Shown in pieces: positions 11,640 through 23,020 of a stretch of DNA of 64,000 bases (position 1 is the first letter of the stretch; each line of letters starts with the position of its first letter). A program made the position numbers and the translations under genes. The notes under the pieces were generated by a model, which made no database searches, was not told the origin of the DNA, and saw nothing but the letters and a program-made list of their open reading frames with translations. Source of the stretch: Darksidea phi (taxonomy: Eukaryota; Ascomycota; Dothideomycetes; Pleosporales; Lentitheciaceae); NCBI GenBank assembly GCA_030770425.1, contig JASJFT010000086.1, positions 62,001-126,000 of the forward strand. Reading direction: 5' to 3'.

Positions 11640-13630
11640 GTCTGTTCCAGCAGCGCCTTGTACTATTGTCTTCAAGTAAGCCTTGCTTATATGGCTTGGA
11701 ACAGATTCAAGCAACAGGTGCCATCTAGACTAATAGTAGAATAACAAGCCATACGAGTTGGTGAGACGATTAAGCACTACGTCTAACGCTCTATCGGCCT
11801 TACCACTTATCGTATACAGGGTTATTTCGGCATAGCTTTCTCAAAAACTTCTTAGAAGCGTCTCGAAATGTAGGTATCAACACCCTATCGCTGCGCACAG
11901 CATAATCATACGACAGTCGCTAACATGCCCGTACCGACCACTGGCGCCGCCATCCCATGCGGCCTAGACGTCGTTAAAAGTGGGGGAAATGTCCCGTGCT
12001 GGACGGTATTACCTTATACATTATTACCTTTTCCGCTTTAGACAATATTAAATACTTCACCGTTAGCAAAAACTAATATATCTATTGATTTTAACCGAAA
12101 AGTGTCCTAATCTTTTCAAAGAAAATACTGAGCAATCGCTACAAATGCCCAAAATATCCGTGACATTCTCGCACCGGGGTCCGTTCCTCGAGCCCGGGAG
12201 TAGAAGGGCTCGTGACGGGCGCTATCAATGATGTGGGCCATTTCAAGTTCGGTGGTCTCCTCGTTGCGCTTGAGTACTCCATCCGGGAGGTAGGGTAGCA
12301 TTCCTATTAACCCAAGGTCGTGCAAAAGCTGAGTCTCGGAGCCTTGGGCTTGAGCAATGCTTGATGAGAACTTGTAAGTACGACGGGAGTCAAGACTGTC
12401 AGTTCGGCTGAGCTCTTTTGCACTAACCCTTCGAGGTGTATCGTAGTAATTAACACTAATCTGAGGTTGAAATTTTGGACATAGTCTTAAGGTTAAGACT
12501 GTCTTGTAGTTGAAACTATCCTGAGATTTGCATTGTCTTGATATTAACCTCGTTTTGAGGTCGATGTTGATCCTTCAGGAGTAACTAAAATGGGAATATC
12601 TCGGTCCTAAACCCCTGCTTGGACGAAATGGTCGTTTCGATTATCGCGTCTCTCTTATGGAGTAGTTTCCCGAATGGAGGGAGGAATACGATTATGCTGG
12701 GAGGAGCCTGACGAAGAAAACGGCTGATCCAGTAACTGGTTGATTAATTCCATGCCAGAAACCAGCTCAAAATTTCGGTCTGATTTGGAAACTTGGTCTA
12801 GTAGCCACTCTCTATCCATGAAAATAGGTTCCGCGAGCCCATGCCGCTTTTTCATCGTAGAGAAAGAGGGCACACCCTATTTCCGTGGCATGTAGATCGG
12901 CTCCCTCGAACGGCGACCGGCCAATACCGAGTTCCCTCTTGCGCTAAAGATTAACTCTATAACCCGATTCTCCACTGGTATTTACGTGATTAGCACTTGA
13001 GGAATCCTGGATTTCGAGGAGAGTTTCCGCAGCTCCGAACTCCGACCCAGGTACGATCCGAACGTGGATAATGTGATATTACCAAGTATTATAAACGTAC
13101 TAGGCAATGGCAAGTTGCAGGATAAGGTATGTTTGACAGACTTGATAGAAGGGGAAGCAGGAGTGGAGGATTTAGTGGAAGACGTCTTCGTCGCGTTGAC
13201 TGTACATCGTCATCACAAGCGAGAGACAATACCTAGATTTGGCAAGCATCCTAGGTTTAGGATGTGCAAGCAATAACTTAAAGATCCATTCTTTAGTGTA
13301 AAGGAGCATTTCTAAAGAAGTCAGCGCCAAGGCATCCATGATCCCAAGTACTGCGAGTTGCACAATGTGGTAAGTTTTCAGTTCACCCCCAATAGACTAC
13401 GGTAATTTAAGCAAGCATTCTGCGAATGAAGGTTTTTCATTCTCTTGACAAATAGATATATCGCCTGAACATCACACAGTGTAAGCGACAGCGACGCGGT
13501 TCTCAAGTAAGAAGATATGATGTATTTGAAAACGTGATTATGTTGACATGTCTTGTAAAAGCATATTTGCAATGACCGCTGCCGAGAAAGGATATATTCA
13601 CGCCCCCAATATATTGCTGATGTGAGTAGC
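11640..13630. other. Gene-poor stretch with short orphan frames
   Basis: No gene is supported. Minus-strand open frames of about 70 codons at 12116-12325 and 12655-12873 look protein-like, with ordinary amino-acid composition, but I recognise no domain. They may be scraps of decayed genes. The region around 12000-12070 is AT-rich and contains a sequence faintly like the repeat at 23146 and 46609. Confidence 0.35.
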
Positions 13631-14175
13631 TTAATTAGTATACAAGTCAAGGCGGTAACATTGTGCTCCGTAAGAAGAACCCATGGCACAGGCTGCAGTC
13701 AAAAAAATAGTCGGGAGATTCTGCTCATCTTGTCGCGAGACGGTATCATATCCGCGAAGTCGAAGTGTTGCATGAGAGAATCTTGCACGCACGCGACGAA
13801 TAGACGAAGGATGGCGTTTCCGCCCAGGGAGTCCTGAGTATGTCACGCGTGTCACGTTCTCCTCGTAATCGTTGGATAATGCGTGCAAATTGTGGCCATT
13901 GATGCGCAGGTTGGGTAGCGAACTCCTGGGTAATACAAGGATAGGCGAACGGGACAAATCAGGCCTATAACCCACGCAGTAGCTAAAGTGTCTACGCGCG
14001 TTCTCTCCACTAGGTGCTCAGGGTAGAGTGTTGGTTCAATCAGAGGAAGAATGCATGCTACAAAATTCGAGGGATGTCCGGCAATACTTGCTAATATCTC
14101 CAACGGCACATCCTCCATCCGCTGCAATTCGACCCTGGTTGTCCTTGGGAGGTAGGAAATATTATTTGGGGCCAT
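13631..14175 (-). pseudogene. Possible F-box-like gene relic
   Basis: From an ATG at 14175 the minus strand encodes a short protein with MEDVPLEILASIAGH, resembling the LPxEILxxI start of F-box-like domains. About 190 bp downstream a second frame (13631-13975) takes over with protein-like sequence such as LPNLRINGHNLHAL, which would suit a leucine-rich C-terminal region. The switch of frame near 13970 suggests a frameshifted gene. The evidence is motif-level only. Confidence 0.3.
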
Positions 14176-14670
14176 AAGGATGGATAGTCGAGAGTTTGGG
14201 AAGATGCATGGCAAGAGTAACGGTCGATAACACGCTTTGAAACGGTACACCTGCTACCAAAATGGTTGGATCTTCGGCGCGAGAATGTACGACCAGAATA
14301 AGAAAGTTTAAAGGTGCGCCTGATTTCTCATTGACACAAAATCGAGGCCGGCCACCGCACAGTCTGCACGAAGCTGAAATGGTCGAAGAAGTAGCCGTGG
14401 CCCGGCAAAACTACTCCAGCAAAGACCTTTGGGACTTCCGGTTTCTCTAGACGGGTATGGCGACGAAGCGTGTATCTATTAGATAGTCTCGAACGGATCC
14501 TAGTTATGCAGGACCTCGAGTTCCGGCCTCTAAAAACCGCCAAAGCGGGTAGCATTGAATAAGATCAGTGCGAAGAAGTCGAAGGAGCAAAGTAGTTATG
14601 CAACAGGCACAAGGCACTAGGCTACCAAATACATTTTCACCAATGGAACAAACACTATTAGCGATTACCG

Positions 14671-14728
14671 AATACAATCTGACCAATGAAACAAACACCA
14701 AATACAATCCGACCAATGAAAACAAACC
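14671..14728. repeat. Short tandem repeat, two copies
   Basis: A unit of about 29 bp containing AATACAATCYGACCAATGAA occurs twice in tandem, with a weaker related copy just before (CAATGGAACAAACAC). It lies downstream of the 311-aa coiled-coil gene. Confidence 0.5.
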
Positions 14729-14789
14729 ACTAACAATTACAAGACTGCGTTTGGAAATGATTTTCACCTACAAGTCCAACCCCAGAAGG

Positions 14790-15771
14790 TCAACCAGAAC
14801 CCCTCAAGAACCTAAGAGGAAGAGCACACCAGTCCTCGGAAGCCCATCTTGAACTGAGCATTCCGGGATATCTGCGCTGGTGGGGCTTTTTAAACTTCTT
14901 CTGGTACAGCCTCACAATAGTGCTGCTACTGTTTTGCTGAGCTTTTTCACGACGAAGCCGCGATTCGATTGCCTGCTGCAATCCCGGGTGTTTGAGCAGG
15001 ATTGCATCGTTGAAATACAAACTTCTAAGGTACGAGCTCGGGACGCTCGGATCATTGATGCTGCGTCCCATATGAGCCGGCAGTTCGAGCACATACTCGC
15101 TCGGGTCCGAAAACCGTTCGCTATCTTGAGTGTCGTCGTCCTTAGTGAGGTCTATAATTTCGGCGCGACTAATTAGCTTGTTTAAGGCGTACTTGTGGAT
15201 AGATGGCTCCATCTTGATCTTAGGGGCGGTTCCTTCGTTGGCTGGCTCGGTGATGGAGCTGGAAGGGAGACTGGACGACGGTGGTTCAGAGGACTCCAAC
15301 GTCGGGGGGCTTGACGATGGAATGGTGGAGCTTGCGGTTGACAGCTCACGGAACTCGTGGTCGTCGTTCCACTGCTCATATCGGGGACGCTTGCGCTTCC
15401 CCAACTCGGCGGTTTTCTTGGTGGTGTCATTGACCGATCCGACTTGCTGTCCCAATGTCAGTCTAGCCCGCAACCGTTTATCACACACTGACCTTCTTCC
15501 TCAGCTCTTGATTTTCGATCATGATCATCTCGTTTCGCTTCGTCAAGCTTTCGTACCGCTGCTGCATTTCTTCCATCTCCCTCTTCTGTTCATCCATAGA
15601 CTTGGCTAGGGCGTTAGCAACCTTGTCGGGTGCCTGAACTTGGGCAGTGGCCTGGGGCATCGAGGTCACGATATCTCCAGAAGAGATGGAGGTTGGCTGA
15701 GTCGACTCGCAATTATTGCCGGAGACAATAGGAGAAGAAATGGATGTTGCGAAAGGAGTGGTGATCGCCAT
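14790..15771 (-). CDS. Coiled-coil protein with SUMO-interaction-like motif
   Basis: Two exons: 15493-15771 and 14790-15446 (minus strand), joined in phase 0 across a 46-nt intron that starts GTCAGT, has ACTGAC as branch point and ends ACAG. The product is 311 aa. Exon 1 ends in a predicted coiled coil (about residues 52-93, with EQKREMEEMQQRYESL). Exon 2 carries a basic KRKRPR stretch that could be a nuclear signal, a Ser/Pro-rich linker, and EIIDLTKDDD, which matches the hydrophobic-D-L-T plus acidic form of SUMO-interacting motifs. The C-terminus is basic and helical. I infer a nuclear, SUMO-linked protein; the family is not recognised. The start ATG at 15771 is the first after the promoter region. 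Confidence 0.7.
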
Positions 15772-15945
15772 TGTGATGAATAAATAAGTAATGAATGCAG
15801 TGAAGAGTGAAGAGTGCAGTGAAGAACGATAATTGATAGAGCGAAGGCGGTCGTGATGGTGATGTTTTCGATTGGAAGGGTCGGATACCCGAGCTTTATA
15901 ACTTCTCAAAGCCCCTCCCCCAGGAGCTTGGGCCACTACCCGGCG

Positions 15946-15953
15946 TGACGTCA
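15946..15953. promoter_or_regulatory. TGACGTCA (CRE/ATF-type) palindrome
   Basis: A perfect TGACGTCA octamer lies about 175 bp upstream of the start of the 311-aa coiled-coil gene. This is the known consensus for fungal CRE-binding bZIP factors. A role is inferred from position only. Confidence 0.4.
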
Positions 15954-16796
15954 CGTTGGCTCCTGGGCTGGCTGTGTTTTTCGTGATTCTAATCACCTCA
16001 TTGTGTTTCAATGTTTCGACATCTCACGCAACAGGTATGGAGCCCTTTCTTCCAGGCTTGATTCATTGCCGACGAGTTCAGTACAGGCAGCAACTACAGG
16101 ACAATGACAGCTCCCAATTCACTAATGAGTGAGTTATGTCTCCGCTTTCGTGCTGCTTTAGTTTTGACGATACACAGTACATGCAGACAGTTAAACGCGC
16201 CGATAACGCCGAACCCCCCACGTGAGTATAACCCCAACCCCCTCAATCTTTGCAGTCTCCGTTATTGGCAAGGCTCAATTAGGAGAAGTGTAGATGCCCG
16301 CACCCAGCCCTCTGGACCCTCGCGCTGCTCAACTAACAACATATCTCGGTACGGGCAGTAACAACGATAGCAAGGTAACCTACGCCAGGCCACTTCTCAG
16401 TCCTCCACTCACCGGCAGGCAAGCTTTCGCTTTCTTTCGTCTGCACTTTGCGCCCAAGACTGAGTTGTCGTTGCTGACACGTATCAGCCTCCCCAGCCAG
16501 GTATCCCCGTCGTCCGGTACGATATTTCCCCGCGTGACTCGCATCACGTTGGGCATGTGCTTTTTAGTTGAGCCATCGCTAAATAACTGTCCCAGTCCTG
16601 CCTATCCCCACCGGTTCCTCCGTATTCGATGCAAGTTATGTTGACTGAAAGCGAAAGAAAAGGTGCAGCCGGCTAACGTATTTGCGCGCAGCCCCTACGC
16701 CATCGTTCGTATCGTATCCACCATGGACACCAGCTCCATCTTCCACGTCAGGTATTGGTTGTACGATCGTCCTTCTCGTGATAGTTTCACGTCATG
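15954..16796. other. Intergenic, no gene supported
   Basis: Open frames of about 85-116 codons on the plus strand have no recognisable content. The stretch lies between the divergent promoter side of the 311-aa gene and the 3' end of the 139-aa gene. Confidence 0.35.
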
Positions 16797-17216
16797 CTAA
16801 TACTTTCCCAGCCTTCGATAGTCTGCCAAGAAGGCCAATTCCTCCCTCTTAAACGGTCTTCCCTGTATAAGCTTGTCCTCCAGCCTGCGCAGACGGTATA
16901 GCTGCCTCTCGACGAAACGCCTATCCTCGTCATGCAGGGCCTCGGACAGGAACATGTTGCAGGCAACTGCCAACAGCTGTACGAGAATCCTGTCGCCGCT
17001 CGTTCCCTCGAACATGTCCAACGTGTAGTTGGTTTTGTACCAATGATTGTTGTAATTGAGGAGCCCTGTCGGCAGCACCTCCCGCCTGTAGCGCCGGGGA
17101 CGCTCCGCCGCGATATTTGAAAGGTTTAGAGCGCTGTACTCGAATAGCCTGTTCTGCTCTGGTTCCTGCTGACGGTCCTGCTGAAGGACTAGGCGAACGA
17201 TCGTTGGCGAAGACAT
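16797..17216 (-). CDS. Small hypothetical protein
   Basis: A 139-aa single-exon frame starting MSSPTIVRLVLQQDRQQEPE. It is predicted helical, with an Arg-rich stretch (PRRYRREVL) and a C-terminal helix rich in Arg, Leu and Glu. It has no signal peptide or membrane segment. Composition and codon use look like a real fungal gene, and its ATG lies about 85 bp from a tandem duplication upstream. I do not recognise the family. Confidence 0.5.
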   Translation of the reverse strand: MSSPTIVRLVLQQDRQQEPEQNRLFEYSALNLSNIAAERPRRYRREVLPTGLLNYNNHWYKTNYTLDMFEGTSGDRILVQLLAVACNMFLSEALHDEDRRFVERQLYRLRRLEDKLIQGRPFKREELAFLADYRRLGKY

Positions 17217-17301
17217 GTGGTTGGTGGGTATTGATGGTAAGTTTGAGGAAGAGGGTGTGTTGGCACTGCTGCTCTCGCCGTTACCAGAAGACTGAGGATA
17301 T

Positions 17302-17474
17302 GTAGTGAGGAAGCTGGCTGAGGATAAGAGATGGATGGTATGTGCCGCTCTCTGGCTTTTCCCGCGATGGTAGTATTGACCGTTTCAGTAGTGAGGAAGC
17401 TGGCTGAGGATAAGAGATGGATGGTATGTGTCCGCTATATGCCTTTTGCCACGATGGTAGTGTTGACCGTTACA
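17302..17474. repeat. Tandem duplication, unit about 86 bp
   Basis: Two adjacent copies begin GTAGTGAGGAAGCTGGCTGA at 17302 and 17388, and a third partial start (GTAGTGAG) follows at 17475. The copies differ at several positions, including a small length difference. The array is in the upstream region of the 139-aa gene. Confidence 0.8.
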
Positions 17475-17885
17475 GTAGTGAGTGGGATGCTGGTATCATC
17501 GCGGGCAATTTTTATACTGTGGGTGGTAGTGTTGGTGTAAGTACTCGTGGATCGGAGAAACCCGCTCTTACATGCTGACATGCCTAGGCGCTAACTCCTC
17601 GCTACCGCTGTTGGTCTCCCAACGTGAGTCACACCCCTTCCCATGATGATCCCAGCGGGCTCAATCCCCCAAGCAGGCTCTGTGGTTCGGCATCACATGT
17701 CATTTCTCATCCAGCGCCTCAATGTTCGAAACATCACCTCGTCGGTATGTAGGTCACCCATTTTCCCCCTTCTCGCACCGTCTTTCTGATATAACTTGCA
17801 GCTCACGATCGACAGTACTGTGTACAGCTCTACAGCTCTATTATCGTGTATAAGGTGTGGGTATAGCACCTCTACTGTGTACAAA

Positions 17886-17950
17886 CTCCTACTGTGTTTC
17901 GTGCGGACCTTCTAAAGAGACTCCCACTATGCAAATCCAAATCAAATAAA
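17886..17950. repeat. Dispersed repeat, copy A
   Basis: About 65 bp beginning TCCTACTGTGTTTCGTGCGG closely match 41345-41412. The copy ends where the duplicated promoter motif of the F-box-like gene begins. It may be the end of an old transposon. Confidence 0.6.
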
Positions 17951-17964
17951 AAAGCGGTACCCCG
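17948..17964. promoter_or_regulatory. Conserved AAAAAAGCGGTACCCCG block, copy 1
   Basis: This 17-bp block recurs exactly at 20025-20041, upstream of the decayed paralog. It lies about 310 bp before the ATG of the intact F-box-like gene. It is either part of a regulatory region or simply duplicated with the gene. Confidence 0.45.
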
Positions 17965-18274
17965 CAAAGTGTTGCCCCCCCTGTGAGTGATGTTTAATCA
18001 TGTTGGTTCATAGGATATGAGCCGAACAACCACCGATGCGGTACCATGGATTTTTTTTTTTTTTTTTGCCCCACCATCGGGCTATGGGGCACCGTTGGCG
18101 CGCCAAGGCTAGCGGAACACGGTTCGTGCATCACGTGGCGTTGCTGCCTTCACACTCTGCTTCGCCTTTAAAACCCCCGATACTCCTGCTTTTGCGATCG
18201 CATCTTCATCTCTTGTAAGCTCCCCTCAAAATCCTTCGACTGTTCCCGTCGTTACTAGGGCGCCATTCACGAAC

Positions 18275-19813
18275 ATGTTTCCCCGCCCGCACCTCCTCGG
18301 TCTACCCCGCGAACTCCGCGACATCATCTACGAGCACTACCTCACCGAGGAAGATGGCTACCTGTTCGATTTCCAATCAGGAAAGCTGCGAGACCGCCAT
18401 GGCCTGCCGATCAATATTTCTCTGAGTCTTAGCTGCAAGCTGGTCGCGTCCGAGATGCATGGTCTAGCTTTGAAATTCAACACGATCACGTTTGCGACTG
18501 GCTACGCCCCCTCCATGTCGACAAGAGCTGGGCTATTCGATTATTTTCTGAGGACGGTGTACAAGAGGAAAACCAAAATGCTGGAGTCTGTGCTCCCGTA
18601 CCTTAGATCGGAGAGCGTAGAACTCGTCGTACAGGAATATCCGCAGTTTCAAAACTTCATACGAGAATTTCAAGACGTGGCGATTAGCGACGCTTTGAGC
18701 TTGGGCTACGGTTCGTACGGTGAAGTACCATCGACCTATCGCGAATTCATGGATTCCGTGCTGATCCTTGCCTCGCAACAACCCGACTTTCTCGAGGCGC
18801 TTGCACAGGTGGCCCGGCCGGTCACCGAAGGCTTCACCAATCCTTACGGAGTCTTATCACTGTGCTACGCACCCTGGAGTATCCCAACGCTTGAAGACAT
18901 TGGCAGATTGGCGAACATCATCACTTCGAGGCCATCCGCATCTGCCCCTTTCTATTGGGAGCGTCAGAAATACAGCTTATCCGCAGCTGCCCTAGCCATT
19001 CATTTCCTAGGGTCGCTTCCCATCGATACGCGTCTACAAGTACGCAGGATTAAGCTACTCGAGGATCGTCCGGCCATTGCATTTCCAGAGTGTCACGCTA
19101 GAGGACTTATACCTTTCTGTCGAGAGAACTCACAACTCTGCATTGAGCGTAACGTTAGTCTCTGGCGAAACGCCTTTCAGGATCCTGACGAATTACACAT
19201 GGCTGTAGGCTGGGGTGCTCAACGTAGAGCTGCGCTGAGTCTCGATGGTTTGAACGCCCACAGGATCTCCGGTTTAGTAACTCCTTGGATTCAGGAAGCG
19301 GAGGCTCTCCCAAGTCTAGGGATGCCATTCGACTGCTTTACCCTGGTTCTAGACGGCGACCCACTGTCTACGTACACGTCGTATGTTTTTCAGACAATGC
19401 AGCGGGATGCTGGCTGGCAGGCCGCTTTAGAAGAGTGCTATAAGCGTAACTACGTACGCGCGACAAGTTGGTTTCGCCGAAGACGCCCACTGTCTTTTAT
19501 ATATGAGGGGTTTCCGGAAGCACTGGCCAGGATTGTCAATGGTACATCTATCGTGCGCTGCAATTTTGACACAGGGGCTCTTTGGGATGTCGACGAAGTC
19601 ATTGAACTCAGCGAGGAATGGGCGCTCGATCAATGGACCCTCAGTGAATGGAGTCTTGATGAATGGGATGATAGATGGGTCGATGAGCGCCCTACATGGG
19701 TTTTCCAGACCATTTCGCCTCTGCCCAATTGGTTTGAGCTTCTGAGCGAAAACGTACGTCCAGAAGAAGACACAATTGAGCACCCGTTCGGCATTCGCGG
19801 CACGTGCGATTAA
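18275..19813 (+). CDS. F-box-like (LPRELRDxIY) fungal protein
   Basis: A 512-aa single-exon protein. Residues 7-23 (LLGLPRELRDIIYEHYL) match the N-terminal helix common to a large class of fungal proteins that resemble F-box domains; in true F-box proteins this helix binds Skp1. The rest is mostly helical, with a Trp-rich acidic repeat near 440-465 (EEWALDQWTLSEWSLDEWDD) and no membrane segment. A degenerate second copy follows about 430 bp downstream. Substrate and process are unknown. The start is supported by the paralog, which has an equivalent ATG context. Confidence 0.75.
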   Translation: MFPRPHLLGLPRELRDIIYEHYLTEEDGYLFDFQSGKLRDRHGLPINISLSLSCKLVASEMHGLALKFNTITFATGYAPSMSTRAGLFDYFLRTVYKRKTKMLESVLPYLRSESVELVVQEYPQFQNFIREFQDVAISDALSLGYGSYGEVPSTYREFMDSVLILASQQPDFLEALAQVARPVTEGFTNPYGVLSLCYAPWSIPTLEDIGRLANIITSRPSASAPFYWERQKYSLSAAALAIHFLGSLPIDTRLQVRRIKLLEDRPAIAFPECHARGLIPFCRENSQLCIERNVSLWRNAFQDPDELHMAVGWGAQRRAALSLDGLNAHRISGLVTPWIQEAEALPSLGMPFDCFTLVLDGDPLSTYTSYVFQTMQRDAGWQAALEECYKRNYVRATSWFRRRRPLSFIYEGFPEALARIVNGTSIVRCNFDTGALWDVDEVIELSEEWALDQWTLSEWSLDEWDDRWVDERPTWVFQTISPLPNWFELLSENVRPEEDTIEHPFGIRGTCD

Positions 19814-20244
19814 ACTGCTCACTAGCGGGGACTGCCCAAAGATTGTCCGTCGAACTTGGGCTTGTCTAGGAAGAGAGGGCCGTGGTTCCGCCTCTCTTTC
19901 AACCTTGTCGCGTGCGTTCGCCGGATAGCAATCAAAATCAATTTGGAAGTTCCGTTCAGCAAGATCAAATACGCGGACAACAGCTTCACTGCAATCAACT
20001 GGTCAATACGAATACACGAGACAGAAAAAAGCGGTACCCCGTAAATGGTTGCGCGCCCGTTTCGTTGGTGATATTTGAACATGATGGCTCGAAAACCCGG
20101 ATGCATCCTATGATTGACTTTGCGCTGCGCCGTGTGCCGATACGCGCAGCCATGGTTCGCCTATCGCGGGGCGGGGTTGCAGCCTGACACGCCCGTCTAC
20201 CAGAGGGCCCCACTCTACCACCATATACCTCGCTATTCAACGCC
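19814..20244. other. Intergenic, duplicated upstream region of the relic
   Basis: The only recognised content is the AAAAAAGCGGTACCCCG block at 20025-20041 and flanking sequence related to the upstream region of the intact gene. Confidence 0.45.
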
Positions 20245-20660
20245 ATGTACCCGCGCACTCACCTCCTTCTCCCTCGTGAGCTCCGAGATATCATATGCAG
20301 GCACTATCTAGCCCTGGAAAGGTGGGCGTGTCCTCGATTTCGAGTCTGGTAAATTACCAAAGTGCTGATCACTAACCAATCAACTTCTATTTAATGCTCA
20401 CCTGCAAACAACTCTCTTCTGAGATGCAAGGCTTTCAAGGTCATTACAAGCACCTTTCGGAGCGGATATTCGGCCGCTATTCGAAAAACAGCTGGGCGCT
20501 TGTACAATTACACCGAGATTTTGAGCTCGCGCAAGAGGGAGATCCTTTGGCATGCACGCCATGTCTCACTTCCGAAACTATCGACCGTGTGGCGCAACGA
20601 TTCCCTCAGTCCATAGAGATGCTGTTGGCGGTAGTTAAGAAGACGGAGATGAAGAAGGTT
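20245..20660 (+). pseudogene. Decayed paralog of the 512-aa F-box-like gene
   Basis: The copy opens with MYPRTHLLLPRELRDIICRH, clearly related to the intact gene's N-terminus. The frame then shifts: a VLDFESGKL match to the intact FDFQSGKL lies in another frame near 20330-20350, and a TAA interrupts the first frame at about 20351. A later frame (from 20394) keeps CKQLSSEMQGF, matching CKLVASEMHGL. Further similarity fades after about 20640, although decayed sequence may continue to about 21170. At least two frame disruptions make it non-functional. Confidence 0.7.
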
Positions 20661-21807
20661 TGTTCATGCGTTCATGGGGCGAGACGGCATCGATACACCG
20701 TGACTTCATTACGTTTATATTGAAGCTCGTTTTGCAAGATCCCAACTTTTCTACAGTGGCTTCCAATTCGCCTTTGTTGGGAAGCATTGAAACGGGCAAG
20801 TTTCGGGCAAAGGCGGACACCGTTCACGCCGTTCGAACGGGCCAATAGCCTCCAAAGTAGGAGGCTACAGCTACGCCTTAGACCCCTTTCGGGCGCGGAT
20901 CGGCGGTGACGCAGAATTCGCCAATCAAGGAACGGATAGCAATCTACTGTATCGCGGAGAATGAGGGCCAATACAGCGCTCCAACGTGCTTCTTCTGACC
21001 TTGAACTTGCTCTGGGCTCATGTCTAATTTTCTTACTGAAAGTACTTCCTTTCCTAGGAAATTCTTTACCATCGGACGCGGCGTCAGCCCTACAGATGAC
21101 AAGACATCTACGCCGATGGCTTTTCGGCACCAATTTTCTTGACTATTCTATAAGGGTGCATCTGAGCGGGTGACGATCGCCCCGCGCCCCTGGGGGCTTC
21201 GCATGCCGGTTAGCGCACAAAAATGCCACGAAAGCACAAGCATCGATGCCGAGCAGTTTATCGCTGCAAAACAGTGGGCATACTATATGGTGAACATTCT
21301 TAGGACAGACCTTATTCTGGTGTATGCTAAACCAACCACGGGGGCGGGGGCGTCACCCGCTCAGGATGCCCCCCTTGTACCTTAGTCCTGATTGGCCTTT
21401 TGATACTATAAGTACGGTTGCCGATGTGCAGGCACGGACCGATGCACACCAATCACCAGCTACTTGCCCGAAGCGCCCACATATATATGCTAGCAGTCCG
21501 ACATCTTTACTGGGGGGTTGTTTTCCTACGGCCCTTAATCATACTTGTGGCCGGACGATCGAAACATCCGACTGCCGAATTCAAGCTTGAACACCGGACG
21601 ACCAATTCGCATACTTCGAGATGCAGAAGGCATACGTCACCCAGATGTCTGCTGTTTCTGAACCGTGCCGAATGCAGCTACCCAGCAGCGCGTCGAGCGT
21701 ACCAGCGAAAGGGATACGTAACACGCGGTCAATCAATACACAGACTTCGCCTGTTCGCCGACCGGCTGTCCTCTGCTTGATCTACGCGAAAAGAAGGATC
21801 TTTCAGA
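20661..21807. other. Decayed sequence, no gene supported
   Basis: This is probably the remainder of the F-box-like relic followed by anonymous DNA. Short overlapping frames on both strands carry no recognised domain. Confidence 0.35.
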
Positions 21808-23020
21808 ATGAATTCGCAACCAGGGAAATCCCAGTACGCATCCGAATACGCCGGCCAACCCTTAGTCCACGTCTGCATTGCCTTTGCGACCCTCGAGGCA
21901 TTCGTCATCATCGCATTTGTCTTCTCATGGCATTTCAACAGGGATGGTAACAGCCACAATACCAAGGGCGTGTATGCGCTCATTTTGCTTGCGTATCTGT
22001 TCTCTTTCGCAGGAGTGGTAATTGGGATAAGTGGGTCCGACCGTCTTCAAGCTATGTCCAACTGTTATCACCATCGGCGGCGCTGGCTATCACGCGAACA
22101 TATTGCCAGTCAGAACGGTTCGGACCTTACTCCAACTCATGACGGCACACGAAGCTATCTACGTGGGCGATAACCTTTCCCAAGCTCACCATCTTGTCTC
22201 TATACTTGAAGCTCTTCACGGTGAAGCTGTCTAGACAATTCTATATCTCACGGGTGCCGCCATCATCGCCACCTGCTTGTTTGGATCCATATCCGTTTTC
22301 ACGAACTGCCGGCCTTTGGACTAGCTCTGGGACCTTCGCTTTGACAAGTGCATCATGGAACCAATGACAGCTTTTTGGCTCTACAGCATTCCGATCATTG
22401 CGACAGACATTGTCATAGTGGTCCTGCCCATAACGGCGTTGTGGGGATTTATAGTAGGCATGTGGGAGAAGTTCGGGGTGGCTCTTACCTTTTCCGCCAT
22501 GGCCGTGTAAGTATGACAGGAATTGGACTGAGTTGCGGCTGATGTTGAAGTAGTGGGATTATCATAGCCATTCTACGGTGAACCCGAGATCTACCTCTTA
22601 GCCGCAACCGTACCAAAGCTTCGGCCTGTCATTCGACAAGCCACCGCGAAGACCCTGCCCCTCCGTCTCGTCTCCCGATGGTGTACCCGTGGGTTCGGCT
22701 TATCTAGACGTTCTAGTATACCAGAGCAGGTAGTAGTGGATCAGCCGGGCACCGTGGAGAAGGCTTTAATGAAAGAATCAAAGATCATGATTGGCGAAAG
22801 AGCGAGCAGAGCTCTACGTTTGGACGACTATCACCGTGTGCGATACGGACGCGGGCTAGCTAGCGTTAGCACCGACGATGAGGAGAGCAAGGTGTGTGCA
22901 GATGCGATCGTCCACGAGACTTTGGAAAGCCAGGGTAGAAATCCAGATGGGACGCTGAGGGAGTGGTGGCTGCAGCCAGTTAGGGTTAGCCCGCTGAGGA
23001 CGTCTGACGTTGACAGTTAA
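21808..23020 (+). pseudogene. Decayed rhodopsin-like (SAT4 family) membrane protein
   Basis: The pieces in order are an N-terminal TM region from ATG 21808 (VCIAFATLEAFVIIAFVFSW, then ALILLAYLFSFAGVVIG); GGAGYHANILPV in a second frame (about 22070-22110); a KLTILSLYLKLFTVKLSRQ segment in a third frame (about 22180-22240); then GAAIIATCLFGSISVFTNC and the family hallmark Cys-x2-Leu...Trp-Asp...Lys-Cys (22250-22350), broken by a TAG at about 22322-22324. A TM segment (IPIIATDIVIVVLPITALWG) and a C-terminal tail to 23020 follow, after a GTAAGT intron near 22507. At least two frameshifts and one nonsense codon mark it as dead. An intact relative lies at 43192-44708. Confidence 0.75.

Noticed and set aside
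13064..13363. Small plus- and minus-strand frames near 13.1-13.4 kb
   Set aside because: They are short, overlapping on opposite strands and without recognised content.
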